DNA of 62,446 bases from an uncultured Chlorobiaceae bacterium. GTDB taxonomy: Bacteria > Bacteroidota > Chlorobiia > Chlorobiales > Chlorobiaceae. The position numbers were made by a program, and so were the translations under genes. Each line of letters begins with the position of its first letter. Position 1 is the first letter of the stretch. The notes beneath the pieces are model-generated. The model made no database searches. It was not told the DNA's origin and saw only the letters and a program-made list of their open reading frames with translations. The stretch covers positions 1-62,446 of the forward strand of contig CAIWUU010000070.1 in NCBI GenBank assembly GCA_903915955.1, written 5' to 3'. Positions 1 through 8,907 of the stretch are shown piece by piece.

Positions 1-987
1 ATCTTTGAGTGCGTATTCGACCACCACATCATTTTTTGACTTGCAAATGATGATGCCTATGGTGGGGTTATCCTGTTCGGTTTTCAGGATACCATCAACC
101 GCAGAGACATAAAAATTAAGTTTTCCGGCAAACTCCGGCTTGAACTTTACCGCTTTGAGTTCAATCACCACAAAACAGTGCAGACGGGTATGGTAGAACA
201 GGAGGTCAATAAAATAGTCTTCGCCGCCGACTTCCAGTTTGTACTGCCGCCCGATGTATGAAAAGCCTGCGCCGAGTTCCAGTAAAAATCGGGTGACATG
301 CTCTATCAATGCCTCTTCAAGCTCTTTTTCGTCGTGCTTTTTGCGCAACAAGAGAAAATCGAAATTATAGGGGTCTTTGAGGATTTGCTGGGCCAAATCC
401 GATTGCGGGGCTGGCAGGGTTGCCTTAAAGTTGGTGATTGCTTTACCTTCGCGCTGGTAGAGGCGGGTTTCGATATGATGGGTCAAAACAGCCCGCGACC
501 AATTGTTCTGAATGGTTTGCTGCACATAAAAGAGCGCTTCACCCTGCTCCTTGATCTTGCTGATGATGACAAGGTTGTGACTCCACGGTATTTGGGCAAC
601 AAGCTGCTGCCCAAATAGTGAGTTTTCTAATTGGGCAACAGGCTGTTGCCCAATTGCAGATTTGTCCAATTGTGCAGCAGCCTGCTGCACAATTGGATTT
701 GTTTCGGACCAGAACTGATACCACTGGCGCATATATTTCAGGTTGCGCACGGAAAACCCTTTCATATCAGGAAATTCAGATTGCAGGTCATGGCTTATCT
801 GCCCGAGAATGCCATCACCCCAGGCCGATGCCTGTTGACGCGCAATAATGCGTTCAGCCAAATCCCAGTACAACTGAAGCATAGTCTGATTGACCGAAAC
901 CGCAGCTTTGAGTTGTGCTGATTGAATCCGACCCTTGATTTCCCGGATAAACTCCCTATACTCTGTTGTGTTGAGCTGCGTGTTCAT
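1..987 (-). CDS. DUF1016/YhcG-type PDDEXK nuclease, 3' end cut by window edge
   Basis: The reverse strand is open from an ATG at 987-985 to the window edge, 329 codons without a stop. The N-terminal part, beginning [13 protein letters not shown], is the helical DUF1016 domain. The C-terminal part ([19 protein letters not shown]) carries the PDDEXK-type core, with D in IDLLFYH and E-x-K in VIELK. Members of this family are common in restriction islands, where a role in DNA cleavage is inferred. The start codon overlaps the hsdM stop by 4 nt (ATGA), so the two genes are probably translationally coupled. Only the last few dozen residues should be missing. An unusual block of three 13-residue repeats (QQxxAQ core) sits in mid-protein and is encoded by DNA palindromes. 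Confidence 0.85.
   Translation of the reverse strand, partial: MNTQLNTTEYREFIREIKGRIQSAQLKAAVSVNQTMLQLYWDLAERIIARQQASAWGDGILGQISHDLQSEFPDMKGFSVRNLKYMRQWYQFWSETNPIVQQAAAQLDKSAIGQQPVAQLENSLFGQQLVAQIPWSHNLVIISKIKEQGEALFYVQQTIQNNWSRAVLTHHIETRLYQREGKAITNFKATLPAPQSDLAQQILKDPYNFDFLLLRKKHDEKELEEALIEHVTRFLLELGAGFSYIGRQYKLEVGGEDYFIDLLFYHTRLHCFVVIELKAVKFKPEFAGKLNFYVSAVDGILKTEQDNPTIGIIICKSKNDVVVEYALKD
591..696. repeat. three phased palindromes inside the DUF1016 gene
   Basis: Three near-perfect palindromes have centres at about 603, 642 and 681, exactly 39 bp (13 codons) apart. The middle one has arms AATTGGGCAACAG / CTGTTGCCCAATT around one base (629-655). The third has arms CCAATTGTGCAGCAG / CTGCTGCACAATTGG around one base (666-696). 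The first (591-615) is shorter, with arms TTTGGGCA / TGCCCAAA. On the coding (minus) strand they give three peptide repeats with cores QQAAAQL, QQPVAQL and QQLVAQI. Only the last one runs into the expected conserved PWSH segment of DUF1016, so the other two look like in-frame expansions. Confidence 0.9.
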
Positions 988-2528
988 ATTTTTATCCTCG
1001 CCAGATTCTCAGCAATTGCCTTGTTCAGCTCCGCCTCTTCCACCAACTGCGCTTCAAACTCACTCTTCAGTGTTGCAAAACGTTCAGCAAAATCAAAGTC
1101 ATCCTCTTCTTCAGCGAGGCCAACGTAGCGACCCGGTGTGAGCACGTAGTCGAGTTCCTGCACTCGCTCCAACGGGACAGAGGCACAGAATCCTTTGCTA
1201 TCCTCATACTCACCCTCTCCGGTTCGCCAGTCGTGATAGGTTTCGGCAATGAGATCAATGTCGTCACCCGAGAGTTCACGGGTACGTCGGTTGATGAGGT
1301 GGCCCAGATTACGCGCATCGATAAAGAGAATTTCGTTCTTGCGCGGGTGGCCATTGTTCCTTGCCCGGTTCAGAAACCAGAGAGCGGCAGGAATCTGCGT
1401 GTTCAGAAAGAGTTTGGCGGGCAGGTTGACAACGCAATCAATCAGGTTGCCATCAGCAATCATGGATTTACGGATATCGCCTTCGCCGCTGCTTTTGCTG
1501 GTGAGTGCTCCTTTGGCAAGTACCACTCCGGCAATGCCGTTCGGGGAAAGGTGGAAGATAAAGTGCTGCAACCATGCAAAGTTGGCATTGCCTGCCGGTG
1601 GAATGCCGTATTTCCAGCGGCCATCACCACGGAGTTGTTCACCGCTCCAGTCGCTGTCATTAAATGGTGGATTGGCTATAACGTAATCTGCTTTAAGGTC
1701 TTTATGGGCATCGTTGAGAAAGGAGCCTTCGTTGTTCCATTTGACCTGTGAACTGTCGATGCCGCGAATGGCAAGGTTGATCTTTGCCAGACGCCAGGTG
1801 GTCTGGTTGCTCTCCTGACCGTAGATAGAGATATCCTTTACACGGCCTTGATGCTCCGTAATGAATCGTTCCGACTGCACAAACATGCCGCCGGAACCAC
1901 AGCAGGGGTCCAAGACCCTGCCTTTATAGGGCTCAAGCATGGAGACAAGGAGTTCAACAATGCTGCGCGGGGTGTAGAACTGCCCGCCCTGCTTGCCTTC
2001 GGCGAGAGCGAATTCACCGAGGAAGTATTCGAAAACGTGACCGAGCACATCGCGGCTCCGCGACTTGGCATCACCGAGGGCGATATTACTCATAAGGTCA
2101 ATCAAACCTCCAAGGCTTGCGGGATCGAGGTTTTGGCGTGCATAGACCTTGGGCAAAACACCCTTGAGCATCGGGTTCTCTTTTTCAATAATATCCATTG
2201 CCTCATCGACAAGGATACCAATATCCGACTGGCGGGCACTTGTCAGCAAAAATGACCAGCGAGCTTGCTGGGGGACAAAGAAAATGTTTTCTCCTTTGTA
2301 CTCGTCTTTGTCTTCCGGATCGGCCCCGGCATATTCCCCTTCGCCTGCCTGAAGTTTGGCGTACATCTCCTCGAAAGAGTCGGAGATGTATTTGAGAAAC
2401 ATCAGGCCAAGTACGATGTGTTTGTATTCGGCGGCATCAATATTTTTGCGCAGCTTATCGGCGGCTTTCCAGAGCTGCTTTTCTATGGGTTCTTCTTTGA
2501 TCTCTTTTGGTGCTTTAGTTCTGGCCAT
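984..2528 (-). CDS. hsdM: type I restriction-modification DNA methyltransferase, M subunit
   Basis: This 514-residue protein is the adenine-N6 methyltransferase subunit of a type I R-M enzyme. It methylates the site specified by HsdS using S-adenosylmethionine. The helical N-terminal domain ([35 protein letters not shown]) is followed by the SAM motif [10 protein letters not shown] and the catalytic motif NPPF. The C-terminal coiled segment ([19 protein letters not shown]) is typical for docking to HsdS. The length is normal and no disruption is seen. It is transcribed leftward and overlaps the DUF1016 gene by 4 nt. hsdS and hsdR are not in the window and would be expected beyond the left edge. 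Confidence 0.95.
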   Translation of the reverse strand: MARTKAPKEIKEEPIEKQLWKAADKLRKNIDAAEYKHIVLGLMFLKYISDSFEEMYAKLQAGEGEYAGADPEDKDEYKGENIFFVPQQARWSFLLTSARQSDIGILVDEAMDIIEKENPMLKGVLPKVYARQNLDPASLGGLIDLMSNIALGDAKSRSRDVLGHVFEYFLGEFALAEGKQGGQFYTPRSIVELLVSMLEPYKGRVLDPCCGSGGMFVQSERFITEHQGRVKDISIYGQESNQTTWRLAKINLAIRGIDSSQVKWNNEGSFLNDAHKDLKADYVIANPPFNDSDWSGEQLRGDGRWKYGIPPAGNANFAWLQHFIFHLSPNGIAGVVLAKGALTSKSSGEGDIRKSMIADGNLIDCVVNLPAKLFLNTQIPAALWFLNRARNNGHPRKNEILFIDARNLGHLINRRTRELSGDDIDLIAETYHDWRTGEGEYEDSKGFCASVPLERVQELDYVLTPGRYVGLAEEEDDFDFAERFATLKSEFEAQLVEEAELNKAIAENLARIKI

Positions 2529-2655
2529 GTCTCTACGTTATTCCTGATCTGATCAATGGTTGTTCTGGAAGGTGAGTCTGGTTGCCACTCACTGATTGAC
2601 TCCGGCTCGTTTTGATGAGAACATTCACCCACTGATGCGACAAATACTTGAGAAC

Positions 2656-2904
2656 TCAAACAGGTTTGTCAACAGGCTGCATTTCAGCAAGCAGTGTTTC
2701 GGGCGCAATATCCTGCTGGTGAGGCCAGGTAATGGAGCCATTTTTTATCCCTGCCTGATTGAAATAGTTGATGTCACGCAGCTCCCTGAACACTCCGAAA
2801 TCAAGATAGGGCTTGACATCAAAGATACCCTTTCGCCCCGCCATAGTTTCGACGTAAATTTTATAGTCGGGCAGTGGCTTTACTTTTTTGATATCCCAGT
2901 ACAT
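2656..2904 (-). CDS. DUF2442 domain protein
   Basis: An 82-residue protein beginning MYWDIKKVKPLPDYKI. It contains the DUF2442 pattern: a short beta-rich unit, then GVFRELRD, then a terminal GSITWP motif. DUF2442 proteins are small, often sit beside DUF4160 genes in toxin-antitoxin-like pairs, and have been proposed to bind DNA or act as antitoxins, but no function is established. No DUF4160 partner is visible next to it. It lies about 130 bp upstream of hsdM in the same orientation and could be cotranscribed with it. Confidence 0.7.
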   Translation of the reverse strand: MYWDIKKVKPLPDYKIYVETMAGRKGIFDVKPYLDFGVFRELRDINYFNQAGIKNGSITWPHQQDIAPETLLAEMQPVDKPV

Positions 2905-3009
2905 AGTGTGGTTATCATGGGTTGATTTTACTTTTTGCCTGGCCTAAACTACCGAAAATTCATCATAAAGTGAAAGGTGGGCGCGGAGCAATTATGGCAA
3001 GGCATTGAC

Positions 3010-4125
3010 TCAATCCTTCAGCACTCGATCCAGCACGGCTACAACTCTTCCGGCAGCGGCCCCATCCCATTTCTCGGGAATTTTTGAGCGGCTTGTGATG
3101 TGTTGATGTGAACCGGGATGCAGAATGTCGTGAATGCGGCTTGTGATATCATCCTCATCGAGGCCAACCAGCAGGTTGGTGCCAATTTCGATGGTTGCAG
3201 GGCGCGAAGAGCTCTCCATAATGGTGAGGCAGGGAACATTCATGACGGTGGCTTCCGACTGCATCTCTTCAAGGTTGGTGAGGAGCAGCATGGAGTCCCG
3301 GAGCAGCTTCAGGAGTGAGGTGTGTGTTTGAGGTTCGATTACCATTACTCCCTCAATTGCGCTGAACGAGTCGCCCATACCGTGCTGCTGCATGAGTGCA
3401 GCAAGCTCCGTAGCGAGCGGCATGACGACGGTGATTTTCAGGGAAATTTCCTGAATAAGCCGCTGCATCAAGGCAAGTGGCTCTTTACCGGAGAAACGGC
3501 CTGCCGGGCTCAGGAGTACAAGGAGATATTTTTTCGGTTTGATTTCTTTCGGCACTGATGCCGCAGAGTTGTTTGCCTCTTCCATCAGGGCGACAAGGCT
3601 GTCGATGAGAAGGTTTCCGGTAAAAAAGACTTTGTCGTCGGCAATGCCCTCGTTGATCAGATTGTATTCGCCGCTATGCTCACTCACAAAGTGGAGGTCG
3701 GCCATGGAGTCAATGACGACGCGGTTAATCTCTTCAGTGTCGGAACGATCGTAGCTTCGCAGCCCGGCATCGACGGCGGCAACGGGGAGGCCGAGTTTTG
3801 CTGCGGTAATGGCGGCGCCTAAAGCGGCATTGTCGCAGCCGCAGACCAGAACAAGGTCGGGTTGTTCGCTCAGCATGATTTTTTCCATACCGGTCATGGC
3901 CGCAGCCAGTTGTTCAACCGGTGTGCCTTTCGGAAGTGTGATGGTATGATCTGCTTCGTCAAGAGTGAAGCTTGCGGCAAGTTCAGCACTGATTGGTACG
4001 GCGCCTTCGGGGAGGGCAAGCAGCACAACCGGCTGGTAAGTGGTCTGGTTTGTCAATGCTTTATAGAGCGGAGCAAGCAGAAGAGCGCCAGATTTGCTGC
4101 CGGCGGCCAGAAGTAATTTTTTCAC
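3010..4125 (-). CDS. UDP-N-acetylglucosamine 2-epimerase family protein, divergent
   Basis: A 371-residue GT-B-fold protein of the WecB/NeuC family by overall pattern: N-terminal SKSGALLLAPLYKAL, central VDAGLRSYDR...EEINRVVID, and C-terminal SSRPATIEIGTNLLVG. Authentic enzymes interconvert UDP-GlcNAc and UDP-ManNAc for surface polysaccharides. Here the central HRREN-type motif that supplies the catalytic His reads LLSPAGRFSGKE. The nucleotide-binding DSGGIQEE motif reads TNLEEMQSE, and VEAG is VDAG. The fold therefore seems kept while key residues are lost, so catalysis is doubtful. It diverges from the OstA-like gene with 72 nt between start codons. Confidence 0.7.
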   Translation of the reverse strand: MKKLLLAAGSKSGALLLAPLYKALTNQTTYQPVVLLALPEGAVPISAELAASFTLDEADHTITLPKGTPVEQLAAAMTGMEKIMLSEQPDLVLVCGCDNAALGAAITAAKLGLPVAAVDAGLRSYDRSDTEEINRVVIDSMADLHFVSEHSGEYNLINEGIADDKVFFTGNLLIDSLVALMEEANNSAASVPKEIKPKKYLLVLLSPAGRFSGKEPLALMQRLIQEISLKITVVMPLATELAALMQQHGMGDSFSAIEGVMVIEPQTHTSLLKLLRDSMLLLTNLEEMQSEATVMNVPCLTIMESSSRPATIEIGTNLLVGLDEDDITSRIHDILHPGSHQHITSRSKIPEKWDGAAAGRVVAVLDRVLKD

Positions 4126-4197
4126 AGTGAAAACAAAGCTTTGTTACATTGGGGGAAAGCAATTTTAGGGATGCCATTAATCGTTATCTGCCTGGCC

Positions 4198-5130
4198 ATG
4201 CGAAAAGTTTTTTCAGTTCCGTTCCTGATCGCCATTTTGTTTCTGTTTCAGGCCATAATGCTTCCGATGTGGGACTATAATACACTCCATGCGGAGAAAA
4301 AGAAAATTATTCTCCAGCATGCCGATACCCTCGAAGGAGGGGAGGGTGCTGCCGGGAGCTATCGCTCGGTGATTGGTAATGTGGTGTTCAAGCATGACAC
4401 GTTGACTCTGAAGTGCGACAGTGCTACCGATTATGACCAGGAGAACAAGATTGTGCTGAAAGGCAACGTTTTTATTGCCGATAATGCGGTGGAGCTTTAT
4501 GGTGAAAGTGGCGTTTACTATCCCGACAAGGGTGTCGGAGAGTTAAGCGGCAATGTTCGGGGCCGGATGCTGGATAACTCTCTTTCCGGCAAGGCGAAGA
4601 GGGGGGTGGTTAACAGGGTTACCAATCAGATTACGTTCTACGATGATGTGCTTGTCTGGCATGAGCGTCAGCAGATCAGTGGCGATATGATTCTTCTGCA
4701 TCTCAAGGAGGTTGGCCGAAGCGGCAAGCGCAAGAGTATTGATGAAGTTGAGGTACAGGGCAGTGCCTTTTTTGCCGCTCAGGATACCCTTTCTGTTTCC
4801 CCTGTTGTGTACGACCAGTTCAGCGGAAAGAGTATGCTCATTCGGCTGAATGAGAGCTCGAAAATAACCGGAATAACGCTGACCAACCAGGCAGAAAGTC
4901 TCTATCATCTCTACGATGAGAAGCGAAAACCCTCCGGCATCAACTATTCGAGCGGAGATATGATCCGGATGTTTTTTAAGGCAGGTGTTCTCAGCCGGGT
5001 AAAGGTTGTGGGTGGTGTTGAGGGGAAGCAGTACCCGGAGAGTTTTCGGGGCAACAAGGGTATCAATCTTTCAAACTTTCTCTGGAGAGAGAGAGAGAAT
5101 CCGTTTAAACCGCAGAAACGCCTTCCGTGA
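4198..5130 (+). CDS. OstA/LptA-like exported protein
   Basis: A protein of about 310 residues. The start at 4198 (MRKVFSVPFLIAILFLF) gives a clean signal-anchor or signal-peptide segment; an earlier in-frame start at 4141 is less likely. The mature part shows the OstA/LptA beta-jelly-roll pattern of repeated strands: GNVVFKHDTLTLKCDSA, LKGNVFIADNAVELYGESGVYY, LSGNVRGRMLDNSLSGKA. LptA-type proteins form the periplasmic bridge that carries LPS to the outer membrane. Green sulfur bacteria have several OstA-domain proteins, so this need not be LptA itself. Its 3' end runs into a 14-bp inverted repeat. Confidence 0.75.
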   Translation: MRKVFSVPFLIAILFLFQAIMLPMWDYNTLHAEKKKIILQHADTLEGGEGAAGSYRSVIGNVVFKHDTLTLKCDSATDYDQENKIVLKGNVFIADNAVELYGESGVYYPDKGVGELSGNVRGRMLDNSLSGKAKRGVVNRVTNQITFYDDVLVWHERQQISGDMILLHLKEVGRSGKRKSIDEVEVQGSAFFAAQDTLSVSPVVYDQFSGKSMLIRLNESSKITGITLTNQAESLYHLYDEKRKPSGINYSSGDMIRMFFKAGVLSRVKVVGGVEGKQYPESFRGNKGINLSNFLWRERENPFKPQKRLP

Positions 5131-5148
5131 GGCGGGAAGGCGTTTCTG
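5113..5148. terminator. 14-bp perfect hairpin at the end of the OstA-like gene
   Basis: Arms CAGAAACGCCTTCC (5113-5126) and GGAAGGCGTTTCTG (5135-5148) flank an 8-nt loop that contains the stop codon. There is no long T-tract, so it may be an mRNA-stabilising or weak terminator hairpin between the convergent OstA-like and fmdB genes. Confidence 0.6.
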
Positions 5149-5226
5149 GAGGTGGATTCCTGTTTTGATGATGGCATCGGGTTGCGCAACACCGTAATAG
5201 ATCGTGCGGTAACAACAGAGCTGCTT

Positions 5227-5484
5227 CTATGAGGCCATAGGGCAGGATCCGCCCGCGCAGGCGCCGGAAGCACAGGGGCTTGGAGCGGCTGGAGGTTTAC
5301 TGCTGTTGTAGTCTGTTTTATAAAACCCGGAACCCTTCAGCACAAACCCGCCCTCGGCGGTTATGACCCGCTCAAAGCTCTCTTTTTCACATTTCGGGCA
5401 GATCGTGAGCGAGTTATCGCTTATTTTCTGGACTATTTCAAGTTCATTTCCACAATTTGTGCATCGATACTGGTAAGTTGGCAT
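5227..5484 (-). CDS. FmdB family zinc-ribbon protein
   Basis: An 85-residue protein. The N-terminal [16 protein letters not shown] with a second CPKC pair forms the CxxC...CxxC zinc ribbon of the FmdB family. The tail is rich in Gly, Ala, Ser and Cys ([15 protein letters not shown]), as often seen in this family. FmdB was named as a putative regulator of formamidase, but most members have no proven role. It is monocistronic and convergent with the OstA-like gene. Confidence 0.88.
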   Translation of the reverse strand: MPTYQYRCTNCGNELEIVQKISDNSLTICPKCEKESFERVITAEGGFVLKGSGFYKTDYNSSKPPAAPSPCASGACAGGSCPMAS

Positions 5485-5620
5485 CTTTATTTTCCTCTTT
5501 GATTAATCGTATTCTGACTGCTGTGTTTCTTCATCAGTCCATTGTTTAAAAAGTCTATAGCCTTAGAGTGGCCATGTTTTTGTATATAAATATATTTCCC
5601 AACATATAAAAGTTCAGGCC

Positions 5621-6406
5621 GTGATCGTTAAAACCCGTGCAATAATCTTACGGGAAACCAGGTACCGCGACCAGTCCAAGATCTGTTTGCTCTACACCCG
5701 TGAGTTCGGCAAAATGTCGGTTATTGTTAAAGGTGCACGCAATCCGAAAAACAGGTTATCCTCTCTTTTCAGCCCCGGCAATGTTGTCGATATTGTGCTC
5801 TATAAACGAGCTGGCAGAGAGATTCAACTCGTCAGTGATGGAAACCTTGTTTTAAGTCCAATGGTTCCCGCGTCGGATATGGAGCGATTTGCCATTCTCT
5901 ACCGGATTATTGACCTCGTAAAGCAGACCTCTGATGGCGATGAAAAAAACGTGCCATTGTTTACTCTGCTGGCAGGCACACTTGAACAGCTCTACCGCTC
6001 CGATACCAATTTTCGGAAGCTTTATGCCTGGTTTCTTTTGCGCTTTATCTCTCTGCTTGGCTTTCAGCCCTCCCTCAAAAAGTGTGTTTTCAGTGGGGAG
6101 GAGCTTGTGCCGGCAGTAAGTGCAATGAAGCTCAGTGAGCTCTATTTTGTAATGAATCCCGGCGGACTTGCACTGCCTGCAGCAGCGGGAGCGGGCTTCG
6201 GCAAAAAAAGGCTTATCCCGGTGCCTCTTGCTCTGCAGCTCGCCGCCATGGCGGCAACGGCGGTATCGGCGACAGACTCCATCCAAGCTGATGCGGCTGA
6301 TATTGAGATACTCTGCGATCTTTTGCACGAGTACTGTGGAGTGCATCTCGATCATGTCCGGTCGCGCAAGAACATGGTCATCGTCTCTCAAATCCTTCAG
6401 CAATAG
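5621..6406 (+). CDS. recO: DNA repair protein RecO
   Basis: A 261-residue recombination mediator of the RecFOR pathway, which loads RecA on SSB-coated single-stranded DNA and anneals strands. The N-terminal OB fold begins with a GTG start, MIVKTRAIILRETRYRDQS, and includes MSVIVKGARNPKN. The helical C-terminal part follows. The usual four-Cys zinc finger is not present: the region contains only one Cys (KKCVFSGEEL). The length is normal. It sits 113 nt upstream of hemL on the same strand. Confidence 0.92.
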   Translation: MIVKTRAIILRETRYRDQSKICLLYTREFGKMSVIVKGARNPKNRLSSLFSPGNVVDIVLYKRAGREIQLVSDGNLVLSPMVPASDMERFAILYRIIDLVKQTSDGDEKNVPLFTLLAGTLEQLYRSDTNFRKLYAWFLLRFISLLGFQPSLKKCVFSGEELVPAVSAMKLSELYFVMNPGGLALPAAAGAGFGKKRLIPVPLALQLAAMAATAVSATDSIQADAADIEILCDLLHEYCGVHLDHVRSRKNMVIVSQILQQ

Positions 6407-6519
6407 CTTGGGTCCTGTTTTTTTTGGGGTTTTATATCTTCTGGAGTATTTCTATCTTGACCCGATCTTTTATTTAATTTTGTATACCTCTTGTTCAATT
6501 CTAAACTGCATTTTCCGAC

Positions 6520-7815
6520 ATGCCTCAACTCACCAAATCAATTGAACTCTTTGAAAAAGCAAAGAAGTTTATCCCCGGCGGCGTAAACTCTCCGGTGCGA
6601 GCATTCAAATCGGTTGGCGGAACTCCAATCTACATGGCGAAAGGGTCGGGAGCATACATGACCGATGTTGACGGTAACCGTTACCTTGACTATGTTGGTT
6701 CGTGGGGTCCCTTCATTCTTGGCAGCATGCACCCCAGAATCACCGCAGCGCTTGAGTACACGCTGAAAAATATCGGCACCAGTTTTGGTACCCCGATTGA
6801 GATGGAGATCGAAATTGCCGAGCTTCTCTGCAAAATTGTTCCTTCGCTTGAGATGGTGCGTATGGTCAACAGTGGTACCGAGGCCACCATGTCTGCTGTT
6901 CGTCTTGCACGTGGCTACACGGGCCGCGATAAAATTATCAAATTTGAAGGGTGCTACCATGGCCATGGCGACAGCTTCCTCATCAAGGCGGGCTCAGGCG
7001 CTCTGACGCTCGGCGCTCCCGACAGCCCTGGTGTTACCAAAGGCACCGCGCAGGATACGCTCAACGCAACCTACAACGACATTGAGTCGGTAAAACTGCT
7101 CGTTCAGGAGAACAAGGGCCAGGTTGCCGCTATCATTATTGAGCCAGTCGCAGGCAACACCGGCGTTATTCCGGCCCAGCCGGGCTTTCTTGCCGCACTT
7201 CGTGAACTGTGCACCAAAGAGGGCATTGTGCTGATTTTTGATGAGGTGATGTGCGGATTCCGCGTAGCGCTTGGTGGCGCGCAGAGTCTCTACGGTGTTA
7301 CACCTGACTTGACCACTATGGGCAAAATCATCGGCGGTGGTCTTCCGGTAGGAGCCTTCGGTGGCAAACGAGAAATCATGGAGCGTGTGGCTCCGCTTGG
7401 CGATGTCTATCAGGCAGGCACCCTTTCAGGTAATCCGCTTGCACTGACCGCAGGTCTTGAAACCCTGAAAATTCTTATCGATGAGGATCCATATCCTGAG
7501 CTCGAAAGAAAGGCAAAAATCATTGAGGCGGGCTTCAGCGATAACCTGAAAAAACTGGGTCTGAACTATGTGCAGAACCGTGTTGGCTCCATGTCTTGCC
7601 TCTTCTTTACCGGAACACCGGTGGTGAACTATTCGACCGCCATCACCGCCAATGTGAAAAAGCACGGCAAGTATTTCCACTCACTGCTCGATCAGGGAAT
7701 CTACACAGCACCATCCCAGTTCGAAGCGATGTTCATCAGCGCAGTGCACACCGATGAGGATCTGGAAAAAACTATCAAGGCAAACTATAACGCTCTTGTG
7801 GTTTCCGAGAAGTAG
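6520..7815 (+). CDS. hemL: glutamate-1-semialdehyde 2,1-aminomutase
   Basis: A 431-residue PLP enzyme that converts glutamate-1-semialdehyde to 5-aminolevulinate, the last step of the C5 route to haem, bacteriochlorophyll and corrinoids. Hallmarks include FIPGGVNSPVRAFKSVGG at the N terminus, NSGTEATMSAVRLARG (phosphate binding), FDEVMCGFRV, and the PLP lysine K269 in TTMGKIIGGGLPVGAFGG. The chosen start gives the usual family length. An intrinsic terminator follows at 7837-7867. Confidence 0.98.
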   Translation: MPQLTKSIELFEKAKKFIPGGVNSPVRAFKSVGGTPIYMAKGSGAYMTDVDGNRYLDYVGSWGPFILGSMHPRITAALEYTLKNIGTSFGTPIEMEIEIAELLCKIVPSLEMVRMVNSGTEATMSAVRLARGYTGRDKIIKFEGCYHGHGDSFLIKAGSGALTLGAPDSPGVTKGTAQDTLNATYNDIESVKLLVQENKGQVAAIIIEPVAGNTGVIPAQPGFLAALRELCTKEGIVLIFDEVMCGFRVALGGAQSLYGVTPDLTTMGKIIGGGLPVGAFGGKREIMERVAPLGDVYQAGTLSGNPLALTAGLETLKILIDEDPYPELERKAKIIEAGFSDNLKKLGLNYVQNRVGSMSCLFFTGTPVVNYSTAITANVKKHGKYFHSLLDQGIYTAPSQFEAMFISAVHTDEDLEKTIKANYNALVVSEK

Positions 7816-7836
7816 TTATCGGAAGATGCGATAAAT

Positions 7837-7867
7837 AAAAAAGGGAGGCTTGCAACCTCCCTTTTTT
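7837..7867. terminator. bidirectional intrinsic terminator
   Basis: A-rich and T-rich flanks surround a G/C stem: AAAAAAGGGAGG (7837-7848) and CCTCCCTTTTTT (7856-7867) with a 7-nt loop. It lies between convergent hemL (+) and the DUF190 gene (-) and can work in both directions. Confidence 0.9.
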
Positions 7868-7877
7868 TATTTCTATT

Positions 7878-8213
7878 CTATTCAATGATTCCGGCGCGCA
7901 CAAGTTCTCTGGTAATCAGCACCCGTGCTGACGCGTCCCTGACCATTTTTTGAAGGATTGGCAGAAATCCATCAATCTTTGCAGGAGAGTCGACAATTTC
8001 AATAATCATGGGAAGGTTTGTGCCCAACTCCATGATTTTAGAGCTCTTGATCCCCATGTCGTGGCCGTAGGAGAGCATCCCTTTCAGCGCAGTGGCTCCC
8101 GCCATCTCATGTGTTCGGGCTTCACGGACAATCTCTTCATAGAGTGGCCGGTGACCGAACCGGGCCTGTTCCCCAACAAAAATCCGCAGCATCTCCAAAT
8201 TCTGAAAGTCCAT
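7878..8213 (-). CDS. DUF190 (PII-like) protein
   Basis: A 111-residue DUF190 protein with a ferredoxin-like PII fold (FQNLEMLRIFVGEQARF, GHRPLYEEIVREARTHEMAGATALKGMLSYG, LPMIIEIVDS). DUF190 genes are very often paired with crcB and are thought to act as a sensor or regulator of fluoride export, although the ligand is not settled. It follows crcB after 11 nt and is probably cotranscribed. Confidence 0.88.
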   Translation of the reverse strand: MDFQNLEMLRIFVGEQARFGHRPLYEEIVREARTHEMAGATALKGMLSYGHDMGIKSSKIMELGTNLPMIIEIVDSPAKIDGFLPILQKMVRDASARVLITRELVRAGIIE

Positions 8214-8224
8214 AATTCACTCCG

Positions 8225-8608
8225 TTATGTCCAAAGTTTAGCAAGAAGTGTTCCTGTATAGAGCGCAATAAATCCCCCTGCGATACTGCCAGCAAGATAT
8301 ATGGATGCATAAAAAAGCTGGCCATCCTTGAGAAGAGCTGTATTTTCAAACATATAAGCGGAAAAGGTGGTAAACCCCCCGCAGAAGCCGGTGACCAGAA
8401 ACAGCCTTGCTTCGGGGGAGACGAGAGTGGTCGAAATGGCCAGCTCACCCAAAAAGCCGATCAGAAAACTGCCGAGAATGTTGACCGTCAACGTGGAAAA
8501 CGGAAACCCTGTTGCAACAGGAGCAAGAAGCAACGCCACAGCATAACGCGCCACTGAACCGAGAAAACCACCCGCTCCGACAAGTGCTATTGCTCCGGCA
8601 TGTTTCAT
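8225..8608 (-). CDS. crcB: fluoride ion channel CrcB/Fluc
   Basis: A 127-residue membrane protein with four predicted helices. It belongs to the CrcB/Fluc family, which forms dual-topology dimers that let F- leave the cell. The conserved GFCGGFTTFSAYMFE segment carries the polar Thr/Ser track and central Na+ site region, and the GSFLIGF and VGAGGFLGSVARY motifs are present. It is the first gene of a two-gene operon with DUF190. I saw no fluoride-riboswitch core in the 45 bp upstream. Confidence 0.93.
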   Translation of the reverse strand: MKHAGAIALVGAGGFLGSVARYAVALLLAPVATGFPFSTLTVNILGSFLIGFLGELAISTTLVSPEARLFLVTGFCGGFTTFSAYMFENTALLKDGQLFYASIYLAGSIAGGFIALYTGTLLAKLWT

Positions 8609-8652
8609 AATCTGTTACTTGCAAGATGTTTTGCCTCTAACCACATAAAATC

Positions 8653-8907
8653 TTAACGGTTGTGCCCGCAAGCCTGCCCATCCTCAATCCGCTTGTGTGC
8701 ACAACACATTTCGTCGAGAATGCCGAGCAGTGTATTGAAAATACCCACGCAGATAATGGTTGGAGCCCACAACCCGATAAAAATGGCAACCAGCTCATGA
8801 TGTACCCCTGTACCAAAAATAAAGATATAGATGGAGAGAAGTATTGAAAAGGTTGCTCCAATAAAATAGAAATAGGACTTCATGATGTGTCTGATTAAGT
8901 GATCCAT
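8653..8907 (-). CDS. small membrane protein of unknown function
   Basis: An 84-residue protein with two hydrophobic segments (YFYFIGATFSILLSIYIFIF and ELVAIFIGLWAPTIICVGIF) and a charged C-terminal tail containing CCAHKRIEDGQACGH. I do not recognise the family. It could be cotranscribed with crcB, which starts 45 nt downstream. The Cys/His-rich tail may bind a metal, but that is inference only. Confidence 0.6.
   Translation of the reverse strand: MDHLIRHIMKSYFYFIGATFSILLSIYIFIFGTGVHHELVAIFIGLWAPTIICVGIFNTLLGILDEMCCAHKRIEDGQACGHNR

Noticed and set aside
8609-8652. Fluoride riboswitch before crcB
   Set aside because: The conserved core and pseudoknot sequences could not be found by eye.
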